NCBI GenBank assembly: GCA_027576995.1
Contig: JANBQC010000001.1
Coordinates: forward strand, 141,655 to 205,654
DNA: 64,000 nt
Direction of reading: 5' to 3'
DNA from: Dimargaris cristalligena
Lineage: Eukaryota; Kickxellomycota; Dimargaritomycetes; Dimargaritales; Dimargaritaceae
Shown here: piece after piece, positions 45,468 through 56,500 of the stretch
Layout: every line of letters begins with the position of its first letter
How positions within the stretch are numbered: position 1 is the first letter of the stretch
Program-made: the position numbers and the translations under genes
The notes under the pieces: generated by a model
The model's database searches: none
Told to the model about the DNA's origin: nothing
What the model saw: only the letters and a program-made list of their open reading frames with translations

Positions 45468-47245
45468 TCAAAGGGCGATCAGGGTTGTTGAAGAAGCGAC
45501 GGCTTGGTCGTGCGCACTATCGGTTGAATCGGTTACTTTTTCGAGATATCCCACCGGTTTCAGTCGGTTAGTGTATGACTGTTCCATCTCCGCTTGAATT
45601 CGAGTCAGCTGTATTGGTAGTGCCCGTTGGAGGTTATATACATACATTGGCCGAGAGTGGGGAGTTAGTGCCGGAGTATAACGATAAGGCGGACCTAACG
45701 GGGCAGTCGCATCGGTAATAATCGGCAATGGTCTATAATCTGTAGTGGGCAGCTTACCTCATTCAGAGACGTGGCTCGATCAACTTGGCCACCAAAATCA
45801 TTCGTCTGGCTAGACAAGGTCTGGAAATCCCGGAGGGCTTCTTTCCGGAGAGTTTCAATACGTTCAACTTCGGTTTCGAGGGATTCCTGGATCCGTGATA
45901 ATCGTAGGGGAATGAATTTGAAAGAAGGGTGGATGGGGAATATAAATGGGGAGTCGGTCAAGGAGGGACTACGAGGGTGTGGTAATTATCAACTAGGGAT
46001 GGTGTATGGGCTTATGACGCCACATCGGCCAGTATATTACCTTTTCGGCAGTTACGGTTTTGGGGTCGCGGAGGGACCAGGAGTTGGGTGGAATCTCGAT
46101 TTTATCTGGTAGCATTCATAATTATTGCATATTCACCGGAAAAGTCATGTTAGTAGGTATATCTCGTTGGTTTCCATTTAGGCCGGGCGTGGGCTAGTCC
46201 TGCCAAAAGATATTAGTAGTAAATGGATCCAAAGTAGTCTTACCGACTGGCACCACGGAGAAGATGTCGGCCATGTACTCGTGGTTTCGCACGTAGCGGG
46301 CAATGGCCAACTCAATGGGCTTGATTGTATCAAACTCGTCTACAAACGGGGGTGCGGGGGTTGAAGGAAATAGCAAAATGCATCATTTAACGAGGTTAGT
46401 ATGACCAAGCAGGGCATTCGTGCCGTATCTGAGTCGAGTGTTGTTGCGTGATCAAATGATTTAACTAGCTCGGAATTTTACTAATCTGATATTGCAGGAA
46501 TCTTACCGCCTGGGAGTTGTTCCATTTCGTCGGGGTTATGGCTGGAGGGGTGGACATGGGCCTTGCTCTAAGGTGGATTCCGAAAGATAAAGGGTGTTGG
46601 GTGAGTATGATAACTAATGCTGGTTGGTTACAAGTAGGCGCTAAGAGGTCTTCAAGACCCACCCGCAGTTTATGGATTAGGGTGGGCTAAGAATCAATCG
46701 GAATGGTGGCGAATGCTAGAAATTACCTTGGCGGGCTTCTTTTTGGAGGGTCCCGGTATCCGGGAGCTGGGGGCGGCGGCGGCCTGGGCCGGGGACAGAA
46801 CGGAGGCGCTGATTGAAGTAATGCCAGCGGGGGACCCCATTTGGTCGGATCCAGGGTAGATGCCCGGGTGGGGTAGTCCTCCCATTTTATTGGTCTGGGG
46901 GCTCATGGTACCAGGCATGCCGGGGGCCATCAGATTAGGGCGGCCGCCGACGCTCGGGGAAGCGGAAGTTGCCGAGATGGGCATTGCGGGACTGGCCATG
47001 GTGCTACCCATGGGAGCAGGACTCATTCCATTACCCTGGGGCATGCGTTGCATTTGTTGTTGCATCTGATTCATAAGCCGGGCATTGATACCCCCGGTCA
47101 TGATGCCACTAGTATGGTTGGGCACGGTAGTCATGGGCCGCGTTTGGCCGTTGATGGCCCGGTAAGCTGCCATGTTCGCGGTGGTCGTGCGGTTGCCGCC
47201 TGGATTGGCGGATGGAGTGGGTGCGTTACTATTGTTGTTGTTCAT
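45468..47245 (-). CDS. Met/Gln/Pro-rich protein with coiled coil, function unknown
   Basis: Six exons on the minus strand: 47245-46727, 46567-46507, 46339-46244, 46105-46041, 45886-45758 and 45608-45468, giving 336 residues. All junctions have GT/AG and keep phase. I do not recognise the family. Residues 1-173 are low complexity (Asn, Gly, Met, Pro, Ser, with LMNQMQQQMQRMPQGNGM) and end in a basic GPSKKKPAK patch that could be a nuclear signal. Residues about 195-225 (DTIKPIELAIARYVRNHEYM) look conserved and helical. A heptad-like segment follows (ESLETEVERIETLRKEALRD), then LTRIQAEMEQSYTNRL. This pattern resembles small accessory subunits of transcription or chromatin-remodelling complexes; that is inference only. 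Confidence 0.7.
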
Positions 47246-48221
47246 TGGAAATGGTGTCGGGTGGGGCTTAAATGGCGGTGGGTTGGAATTCTTCAGGGTT
47301 GGGGGGATTCGGGAGAACGTACAAGAGTCTGGATTCAATGACTAGCCGAATGTTTCCAGCTAGGAGGAGGCAGATAAGCACGGGTAGCGAAAATGTACGC
47401 CAATTTAGCGAAGAAAGCAGGAAAGTAGAGAATGCACTAGTGCGCTGCATACACATCAGACGCGTTCATTTGTACCAATGTGGGAGCCTGGTCAAGTAGG
47501 ATGGCCTTAGCTGATGGGGGAAAATGGTATCGCCTTTTTTTAGAGGGACCAGCCCCACTTTTACGGGGCCCTAAGCGAAGTGGGAAAAAAGGGGCCTAGA
47601 TGTTATGATCCCCAACGTCAACGCTTTTTCAGGAATAAAAAGAAGAGTGGTGGGTGCCCCCCAGTCCCCCTAAGAATAGACAATAGGGCAAATTGCCCCT
47701 TGATATTACCCCAGCCGTACCCCAACGTCTTTGGCCAGGGCCCACGATAAAGGAGCCGGCGGTACCTGCACAAATGGTAGGGACAGAGAGTGGTCCACCA
47801 TTGGTAAACACACCCACAGCACCCTTTTCACGGGGAGTGCTGTAATGGCAAATGCCCCGAAGAAAACCCAAGGTGCGGGGGCATCATTATGGTGCTCCAC
47901 CTCCTTTGGACTGCCAACTGGTCTAGAGATAATTTCTACCAAGTAGTTACCGTTCTGAATCCCAGGCTGGCCTATCCTGAATTTAATCGCGATTATTACT
48001 ATTTAGACTGAAGCCCCGGCAGAAGATTAATTTAACCACCGATTTTTCGCCGTGTTTATTTAATGGGTTAGTTAAGCAGTGTTTCGGTTATATAACAATC
48101 TATAAATGATTACGGCCAAGGTAGTGAGGGGCTGGATATCCTTGAGGCCCTGTTCCCATCCACGGCCACTACACTGAAGGTAAAGTGTATTATTGGGGGG
48201 CACAATGAATAATCAAACGGA
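47246..48221. other. Intergenic region
   Basis: Promoter side of the Met/Gln-rich gene and 3' side of the GABA aminotransferase gene. No exon, RNA gene or repeat recognised. Confidence 0.5.
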
Positions 48222-49842
48222 CTAGGCCTTTTGCTGAAGCAAAGTCTCCACCCGCTGCAGGAACTGGTCGGCGTGGCGACGCTGGAATACCAGCATGGGG
48301 CGCATCCGGACCGACTGGAGGCCACAACCCCCCATGTTAACCCCCAGTTGGCGCATTTCACCCAGGAAGGTATCCCGCATGGCGGGGGAGGCCAAGTCAA
48401 ACGCCACAAAGGTCCCCTTGCCGCGCAAATTGTGCAGGTGGCCGGGGTAACGGGCGATTAAGGTGCGCAGGCCATTCTGTACGTAGGCGCCTGTGTCCTG
48501 CACCAGCTCTAGCAGGCCGTCTTGGCGAATGGTCTCGGCGATGGCTTTGGCGTGATAGGCCCGGACGGGGTCACCCAGCCAGGTATTGAAGTTGCGGTAG
48601 GGTGCGTCAGGGCGGAGTTTGGCGGTGTGGTAGAACCCCGCGGCCTGGAATTTCTTGCTAAATGTAACGACATCGGGGGCGTCGTCGGGACCCAGCCCCC
48701 ACTGTTCGTGAGCCCAGAAGGTGCCCGTGGCTCCCACCCCGGTTTGGACTTCGTCAACGATGAGCAGTACATTAAGCCGGTGGGTCAGGGCCCGTAGTTG
48801 GCGGAAGAAGTTGGCGCTCGCATGGTTATCGCCGCCTTCGCTCTGGATGGGTTCGACGATGACCGCGGCCACGGGAATGGGAGAGTCGGTGATGATCTTT
48901 TCGGTTTCCCGTAGGCAGCGCGCCTCTTCCTCGGCGTTTTCCGCCTCGTGCTCTTCCAGGGGGTACTGGAGGCGGGGGAAGGTGGCTTCCGGCCACGGGA
49001 AGGCCGGGATATCCAACTTGTGGATGGCTTTGGAGCGGGTGGTAGACAGCGAGCCAAACATGCGTCCGTGGAAGGCCTTGCGGAAGCTGAGGATGGCCAG
49101 CTGGGGACTGCCGGGGGGCGCATTTTCCATGGCGGTGGCTTCCTCGAGGCTACCGGCTAGTTTGAAGCCCGGCCCTCGCTTTTGGGCCTGGTGGTACATA
49201 AAGGCCGCCTTGAAGGCCAGCTCGTTGGCGCACGAGCCGCACATGGCTGATATATATTAATAGTAGAGGAAATCCCGAGCCAATGCAAAGGGGTTAGTGG
49301 ATGTGAACGTAAAAGCAGCCGGGGTAACGGGCGGATAGGCTCGGATGGTACTTACCCGTGAAGATTTGGTCCAAGCCGGCGGGGGCCACGGACATGAAGG
49401 CATCGCGGATGGTGCCGGCCCAGCTCTTGGGCGGAAATACGCCGAGGGCGGGCCGGTTGGCCAGGGCGGTTAGCATCTCAGGGCTTTGGGAGGCCTTGGT
49501 AATGGCGGGGTGGTTGTAGCCCAGCGGGATCGAGGAAATCTGGCAGTAAACGTCCAGGAGGGTGTTGCCGTCCGCGTCGACAATGTAGTTGCCGTTGGAT
49601 TTTTCCATGTCCGTGACGAAGAGGGCCGCGCGGGGGTCCTGCATTTGGCTGAGTTCCTCTAGAAGCTGGAGCGACTGGGGGCCGGGTATTTGGGTGGTGC
49701 GTACCTGGGGGGCCTGCGGTTCGCCGGGGAACCAGGCGGAGGAAGTGGCCAGTCTCCGGGTCAGTAAACCCGTGGGGCGGGGGAGCATTGGTCCCGAGCC
49801 CTGGCGACGGACGAGGCTACGTTGGAGGAGGGGAGTGGCCAT
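48222..49842 (-). CDS. UGA1: 4-aminobutyrate aminotransferase, mitochondrial type
   Basis: Two exons on the minus strand, 49842-49356 and 49246-48222, give 503 residues. The intron splits the Ala codon of FTAMCGSCANELAFK, the family's cysteine-containing motif. Class III aminotransferase features are present: IVDADGNTLLDVYCQISSIP, GRMFGSLSTTRSK, IVEPIQSEGGDNHAS, the PLP-contacting IVDEVQTGVGATGTFWAHEQ, and the Schiff-base Lys in FSKKF (residue 360 or 361). It moves the amino group of GABA to 2-oxoglutarate, giving succinate semialdehyde in the GABA shunt. The N-terminus (TPLLQRSLVRRQGSGPMLPR, later TRRLATSS) is basic and looks like a mitochondrial presequence, as in animal ABAT, whereas yeast Uga1 is cytosolic. 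The location is therefore inferred. Confidence 0.93.
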
Positions 49843-50974
49843 TGAGGGTTGCGACGATGAAAAGAATTAAAGAGCGGCGGAAATAGAGAAGAGGGGTGCA
49901 GAGAAAGGATACAGGGCCGCCCAGCTGAGCAGTTAAAGAGGAGGGGGGTGCGGATGACTTCATTCACTCTACTAGACCCACAGGGGTGTGGGGCAGTTTA
50001 GGATGGGTGAGGTGTGGGAGCACTGCTGGTGGGAAATGGAGTGCGAACTGTCCCCCGTTGAACTACATAGTGCAACCCGCTTCGGTATTCGCAAGCAAAT
50101 TCTCTAATTACCTCAGGTCGTTTCACACTGACCGACGTGGTCAGCCCCTGGGGTTTCTGAATAGCGGTGGGGGACAGGGAGAGAGGGGGTTGTGCTGGGC
50201 CTGCCCCCGGTTGGAGTCGTGGGAAGCGAGCCCTGTGGGCACTGAATAGGCCGCGTTTGTCGACCGGGCCGGGCGAGTAACGGAATTTAGTTCCCCCGGG
50301 ATCCTCCTTTTCCTGGTACGCAGTCACAAACCCACACTCCCATTATGTTTACTGTGAAGGTGGCATGTGACGGCAAGGGAGGGGCTCCTTAGTATGCGAG
50401 TCAGCCGACTGAAACCAGGCTTTTTCGGGATTCACTAATTATAGTTAGTTGGCTTTGGACAAGTGGCCAGCATCTAAGCCATCTTAAAATTTCAAAGGCG
50501 TGTTCCGGTTCGCTGCCTGGGTACGGGAGACACTGCTATAGGCCACTTGGGTCATTAGGCTTGGATGGGGGGTTTTTTTCAGCTGCCGTGGACGGCGAGT
50601 CTGCCTATTACCCTCTCTAGCCCTAAAGACCCTCTATGTCTCGACGGGGCAGTGGCCCTCCTCATACGCGACGGCTTTGAAGGAGCAGCGCACTACCGCT
50701 TGCTTCCCTCCTTAAATATTCATTGCCGGGTATTGCCGTGTTTGCCCATTTCCCATTCCGCCTGCCTTATACAAAACCCTACGCCGTTCACCCTGGTTAC
50801 GTTCGGCTAAGCCACAGCTGTATACTCACTGCTCATACTCAATACCACTTTGGGTCTACCCCAGTTACGGCGACTGGCCATTCCGCCACCCCTCCCGTTC
50901 CCCGTCCCCAAGTCTGCAGCGTGGCTAGCCGACGCCATTCACGCTCCCGGGGACTACCCGCTGGGCCTGCCCTA
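49843..50974. promoter_or_regulatory. Divergent promoter region (UGA1 / patatin lipase)
   Basis: Lies between divergent start codons. The reading frame of the lipase stays open for 84 codons before its first ATG (back to about 50723). Part of this region could therefore be coding if an upstream exon supplies a start; I see no convincing one. Confidence 0.45.
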
Positions 50975-53179
50975 ATGGCCCTCGCTGCCCAGGTCCTGGC
51001 CGTGGCCTGGGTCGCCCTATCCACGGCCTTTCGGCCCCTCGTACTGACGGTCGAGGTCCTCCTGCGCACCTGGCAGTACCGCCGACGCCACAATCCCACC
51101 CGGTCCGCTTTCCAGCGTCTGGCCCAGGCCGCCTCCTACAGGGAATGGGCCGTGGCCGCGGAGCAACTCGACCGCTTGGAGGGCAACGAGACTTGGAAGG
51201 CCCAACCCGCCTCGCCGGACTACGACTACCGGTTGCTGCAGAGCCATATCGAGCAGCTGGCCGCCGTCCGCCAGGCTGAGGACCTCCCCCAGCTCATGTT
51301 CCTCGTGCGGACCCTACTCTCGCGCAACGTGGGTCACATGGGCAAACCCAAGCTGTACACGTATACCCGGATCGGCACCAAGCGCTTAATCGAAGAGTAC
51401 ATCGAGGAGGTCGTCCACGCCCTACAGTGCATCATGGACGCTGAGGCCCTGTCCCTAGATACCAAGTACACCTTTTTTTCCCACTTCCGCCAAGCCTACG
51501 GCCGGACCGCCCTGCTCCTGAGCGGGGGGGCCGCTTTTGGCCTTTTCCACTCGGGCATCCTCAAATGCCTCTACGAGTGCCAGCTGTTGCCCCGCATCGT
51601 CTCGGGCTCCTCCAGCGGCTCCATCATGGCGGCCATGCTGTGCACCCGTACCGATAACGAAGTGTACAATCTCCTGGAGGTCGATGCCATGAACCTCGAA
51701 GTGTTTGAGCACTCCGACAATGCCGGTCTCCTGCCCCGCCTGACCCGGCTGCTTAAACACGGCAACTTGTACGAGACTCAGGTGCTCATCAAGAGTCTCC
51801 GGGAGAATATTGGGGAAATGACCTTTTTAGAGGCCTACAACCGGACCCGGCGCATCCTCAACATCACCGTCTCAACCTCCACTGTGCACGAAATGCAGCG
51901 CCTGCTAAACTACCTGACCGCCCCCAATGTGGTGATTTGGTCGGCCGTGGCAGCGTCCTGCGCCGCCCCCTTCCTCTTCGCCTCGGTGCCCATTCTCGCC
52001 AAAGACAAGCAGGGCAAATACCGCCCCTGGGACCCGAATGAGAGCGAATGGATCGACGGGTCCGTGCAGAACGACTTGCCTATGCAGCGCCTGGCCGAGC
52101 TCTTTAATGTCAACCATTTCATCGTGTCCCAGGTGAACCCCTACGTGATTCCCTTTATGCGGCTCTCCGATACAACGGCGTTGCTGGCCACCCCGCTGCG
52201 GCGACTGGTCCGGGGCCTCACCCGCCTGGCCAGCCACGAGGTTCTGTACCGCGTGCGCCAGCTCCAGGAACTAGCCATCCTGCCCCACTTTATGTTCCGG
52301 CTGCAGGCGATTCTGGCCCAGCGCTACTCGGGCGATATCACCATATTGCCCCACGTTACCTTTGGGGATTATTTAAGGGTCATTACCAACCCCTCCCCAT
52401 CCGACCTGCGATGCTACACGGTGGCCGGCGAGCGGGCCATTTGGCCCAAGGTGTCCATCATCAAGAATCACTGCCAAGTGGAGCTATTTTTGGACCAGAT
52501 TATTTACACGCTGCGATCCGAGCGCATCGCTATTCTGTCCCGCGAGCCCATCCGCCAGCAACAGCAGCGGCGGCGACACCGGCAGCCGCGGAAAGCACTC
52601 CCCACCTCCTTCCCCCTGAGCCCGCTGGTAACCACCCAGAATGTACAGGTGGCGCTCACCGCCCCCAATTCCCGGGACGCCGACGGTTCTGGGGATAGGT
52701 CGGGGATCCCGCCCTTCGGGCGGCCCGCGCGCGACCCCTCCCCAGTGGGTCGACACACGATCCAGACGGCCCCATCCACCCCGGCCCCGGGCCAAGTGCG
52801 CTGGACCTCGGATACCCCGGACTACTTTTCGCCCCATTCGCCGACCCATCCGGGGCCCTCAGATACCCACCAGACGAGGTTCCTACCCGGCCACCCCCAT
52901 CGCCACTCCTCCAGCACCTCGACCCCCCTTGACGCGGTCGGGATCCACGACCGGAAGCCGGACGACGACCCGGCGGCCCTGGAAAAGGACCATTGTCCCG
53001 AACTATCCGCCACGTCCCCAACCGGCCCCGACCCCAATACCCGCCCGGCCGCCCCTATTTACTCCATGGGCTACGGCTACGGGATTGGCTGCACCGAGTC
53101 CTATTCTGCCTTCAATTCGAAACCCCCCAGTTTCTACAAGTCGGTAAAGAATTCCCGCTCAACGCCCAGCTTCCGTTAG
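50975..53179 (+). CDS. Patatin-like triacylglycerol lipase (Tgl3/4/5 type)
   Basis: Frame of 734 residues from the first ATG in frame. After a hydrophobic N-terminal stretch comes the DUF3336 domain seen in front of fungal patatin lipases (YDYRLLQSHIEQLAAVR, RTLLSRNVGHMGKPKLY, GTKRLIEEYIEEV). The patatin core has LLLSGGAAFGLFHSG (oxyanion loop), the nucleophile elbow GSSSG at 211-215 with S213, and the catalytic aspartate in WIDGS (D361). YGDFL-like segments late in the core appear as VTFGDYLRVITNPS. Yeast Tgl3, Tgl4 and Tgl5 hydrolyse stored triacylglycerol on lipid droplets and some have lysophospholipid acyltransferase activity. The last 180 residues are Pro/Arg/His-rich and probably disordered. 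Confidence 0.9.
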   Translation: MALAAQVLAVAWVALSTAFRPLVLTVEVLLRTWQYRRRHNPTRSAFQRLAQAASYREWAVAAEQLDRLEGNETWKAQPASPDYDYRLLQSHIEQLAAVRQAEDLPQLMFLVRTLLSRNVGHMGKPKLYTYTRIGTKRLIEEYIEEVVHALQCIMDAEALSLDTKYTFFSHFRQAYGRTALLLSGGAAFGLFHSGILKCLYECQLLPRIVSGSSSGSIMAAMLCTRTDNEVYNLLEVDAMNLEVFEHSDNAGLLPRLTRLLKHGNLYETQVLIKSLRENIGEMTFLEAYNRTRRILNITVSTSTVHEMQRLLNYLTAPNVVIWSAVAASCAAPFLFASVPILAKDKQGKYRPWDPNESEWIDGSVQNDLPMQRLAELFNVNHFIVSQVNPYVIPFMRLSDTTALLATPLRRLVRGLTRLASHEVLYRVRQLQELAILPHFMFRLQAILAQRYSGDITILPHVTFGDYLRVITNPSPSDLRCYTVAGERAIWPKVSIIKNHCQVELFLDQIIYTLRSERIAILSREPIRQQQQRRRHRQPRKALPTSFPLSPLVTTQNVQVALTAPNSRDADGSGDRSGIPPFGRPARDPSPVGRHTIQTAPSTPAPGQVRWTSDTPDYFSPHSPTHPGPSDTHQTRFLPGHPHRHSSSTSTPLDAVGIHDRKPDDDPAALEKDHCPELSATSPTGPDPNTRPAAPIYSMGYGYGIGCTESYSAFNSKPPSFYKSVKNSRSTPSFR

Positions 53180-53587
53180 GCGATTTGGCTCTCTGATGTA
53201 TGTGTAATGGGTATAATTTTTATTTGTAATTTGGGCTCGTCTTATGAATTGGTGGCGATTGACTCCCCGGTTTACTTTCACGGATGTAGATTAGTTATGG
53301 TGTATAAATAGTAGATTCACTTCAACCTATTAACGATGATTTATCCAGGAGCTGCTTTGAGGAAGCGGGTGGGCGAAGGTGCCCGTGGGGCCGTTTAGCC
53401 CCGATATGGGTAGATTCCCCGGAAACTGAGCAGGTTGCCTCCGTACCAGCCGCTTGGGAAAATACCTACTTGATCTGGCACCCCGACTGGAATGTAATGG
53501 TTTACCTATAGTATGGACCGACTGACAAATACGGGAGCCACCTTGATTCATATCAGATGCGGAGGTGGCCCGGATTCACCGGGGAGT
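53180..53587. other. Convergent intergenic region
   Basis: Short gap between the lipase and the PPR gene 3' ends. Nothing beyond likely terminators. Confidence 0.55.
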
Positions 53588-56500
53588 TTAGCCCATTCGT
53601 TTCGCCTGATTAACTGTTGCCAGGTTGGGAAAGTGCAGCTTCAAATAGGCCTCCAGTTTTTGGGAAACACTGAAGGGATTGTTGTCAATGAACGCGAGTA
53701 GCGAAGGGATACTGTCGTCCTCGAGTCGATGGCTTAGTTTGCGGGCTGTCACTGAAGCCGGTGGGGCGGGACCGCCCTCTTCAGTCAAATTTTCGGCCAT
53801 GGCTTGCTGGAGCATGGTGCTGAAGTTGGTCACCAGCTTAGCATCGGGCCGCACTCGCTCCCGGGGCATGGTTTCGGTCAAGGCGCGGTAGGCGTCGTTG
53901 AAGCGTCCTAGGCGGCAGTGGGCCTCAATGAGTGACGTGTAATCATTGGTGTTCCACACAATGCCGTGATGGCCGGAATACTCCGTAATGGAGTCGATCA
54001 AATAGGCTGTACTGGGCGTGGCCATATCTAGCACCACCGAAATGACCTGTTGGTTGGGTGGAATCCCTTCGTCCATGAACTGTCGCCACATCTGCACCCC
54101 CAGCTGGGGATAGTGCATACGGTCATAGTTCCGCATAAGGCAACTCAGCATGGGCGTGGGGAGATGCCGGGAGGGCGGCAACACGAGGGCCTTGAGTTGG
54201 TCGTCCCCCCGGCGCCTTAGCTCGGCCAAGCGGCCCTGGATGCGGCTTAGCAGGGTACCGTGGGGGCTCCTCTCTGGGGGTGGGCGGGGGCGATCATTTT
54301 TCACCGCCGCACTTTGGTTGACAGTGGAGGCACCCACGGTGTGTAGGAAGAGAAGAATGTCCAGTTGGCTCGGGTGCCGCACCTTATCCAGGATAAAGAC
54401 CCACATGCGGGGGTTGAGTTGGTGCCCTTCCTGAAGCAGGCGGATCGTCCAAGGCACCAGCTGGCGGGGGTCCACGTGCGCATAGGCCTCCAAGACCCGC
54501 AGGTTGATGGCGCGCGGAATACGGAAGGGCTGGTCCGGTAGGGCGACTGATGGGGCTGGAGACTCGGGCAACACCCCGGTAGGTTCGGGCGGGGCGGAAC
54601 CCCTAAGCAACGCTGCCATGGTTGGGAAGCGCGCGAATAATCCGTCATCGGGGCGGAAAGGGGCGGCGGTGTCCAGGTGGTACACCTGTTCAACCAGGTG
54701 GACGGCCCAGGCGTAGTGCCCGGTCCGGACATGAGTGCTAATGGCCGAGACGGCCAGCGCGCGGTACGGCAGATTAGGGTCCAGCCGAGTCATCCACAAA
54801 AAGGTTTGGGCCACGAGGGGTAGGTTGGGCATTGTCGCCAGGCCCTTCAGCAGGGGGACGAAGGCGGGGGTGGGTAGGAAGCGCTCAACCACCAGGTCGT
54901 CGTGATCTAGGTTGAGGTGTTGGCATACCAGCGAACACAAGGCCAGGGCCTCGTCAAACCGCTCCCAGTGCGTTAGGGCGGCGACGGCAAACAGGACCCG
55001 CTGGGGGAGAGTCGCGGGGTTCGGGTGGCTGACTAGAAGGCTCCACAGGTCGGCGGGGGCTGCCATGGGGCTCAATTGGGCCAGGATCTGGAGGTCCTCC
55101 GTCGGCACTCTCGCCGAGTCACCAGGAATCCGGTAGGGCAGAACCCCCAGTCCCTGCAGTAGGGCCGCGTAAAATAGCGTGATGGGGGCCATGTGCTCGG
55201 GTGGGTCGGGCATCGAAGGTGACATGATGACGGCGTCCGGGAGACTGGGGGGTGTTATGGGTCCGGCGAGGGGGGCCGGCGGTTCGGGGGCCCCGACGGG
55301 TTGGCGGGGGCCCCCCGGGGGGGATAGGTACTGGTCAATAAGCCGGGTGGTGGTCGAGTCCGGTTTGGACCAAAAGGGGTCGAACAGGTTCACACACGTG
55401 TCCAGCTGGTCGTCCGGGGCCAATCCATCGAGGGAGCGGTGGATAAGTTGCTCGAAAACCCGCTCGAGGGTATCCAAATCCCGCAGATGGGACAGACTGA
55501 CGAATAGGATCATGACAAAGTTGAGGGGGCTCTCGGGGGTTAATTGCCGCAGGGCACTACGGACCACCGCCTGCAATCGGTCCGGCTTGTCGGGCTGGCC
55601 CAGCAGGGTTTTGCACAGGGTGATGTAGGTTTGCTCGGACAGGGGCAATTCCTCGTCCAGCACCACGTTGAGGATGCGCCACACGTGGTCGGCCAGGCCC
55701 TTGTGCCCCAGGAGACGCATTAGCCGGTCAAAGTCTTCGATGGTAAAGGCCCGGCGTAGCGCGGGTTGCCGGCGGAGCAGACTAATGAGCCGGTCCGCCA
55801 CGGTCATGTCGTCGAAGGCCAGGAAGGATTCCATTAGTGCGTTGAATAGGGCCGGGTCCCAGCAACTGCCACTCAGGCCGTAGAGCGGGAGGGCCAGGAG
55901 GTCCTGGAACAGCGCATCGAGGCGCTGCCGGCTGCGGTCATCCACCGCCTGCTGGGCGAGTGCTTGGAACAATCCGGAGGTTAAATGCACCCGGTTCTGG
56001 TACAGGTGGTCGTAAATGCGCTTCGCTTGGGCGGCGTTCTCGCCTTGGGCGTTGCCAATGAGCCAATCGGTATACCCCTGGGGGGACAGCTGGGCCGAGT
56101 CGGTCCATAGCTCGGCGTTGGCCTCCCGCAGGCCCAGTCGGTTGCCGAGCTGTCCGTAGGCCCGGGCCAGGGCGGCGAGCGATTCGGTCCGTTCCATACC
56201 GCCGAGGGCCTCTACCACGCGGGAGATATCCCCGAGCAGCTCGGGCAGGTTAAGCCGCCGAGCCGCATTGATCATGACAATATGGCACCGGTAGTAGCCC
56301 TCGCGTTGGATAAACATGACTTGCTGGTAAATCGCCAGGGCCTCGTCGGGGCAGTTGTTGCGGATGAGGAGGTTGAGGCATTGGCGCAGGTCCCCGGACT
56401 GCAGGTGTTCAAACGGAATGGTGTCCTTGACCCGGTTGTAGCAGGCGAACATGGCCTCCGGGTCCCGCACCTCGTAATACGCGCGCATCATGACCAGGGC

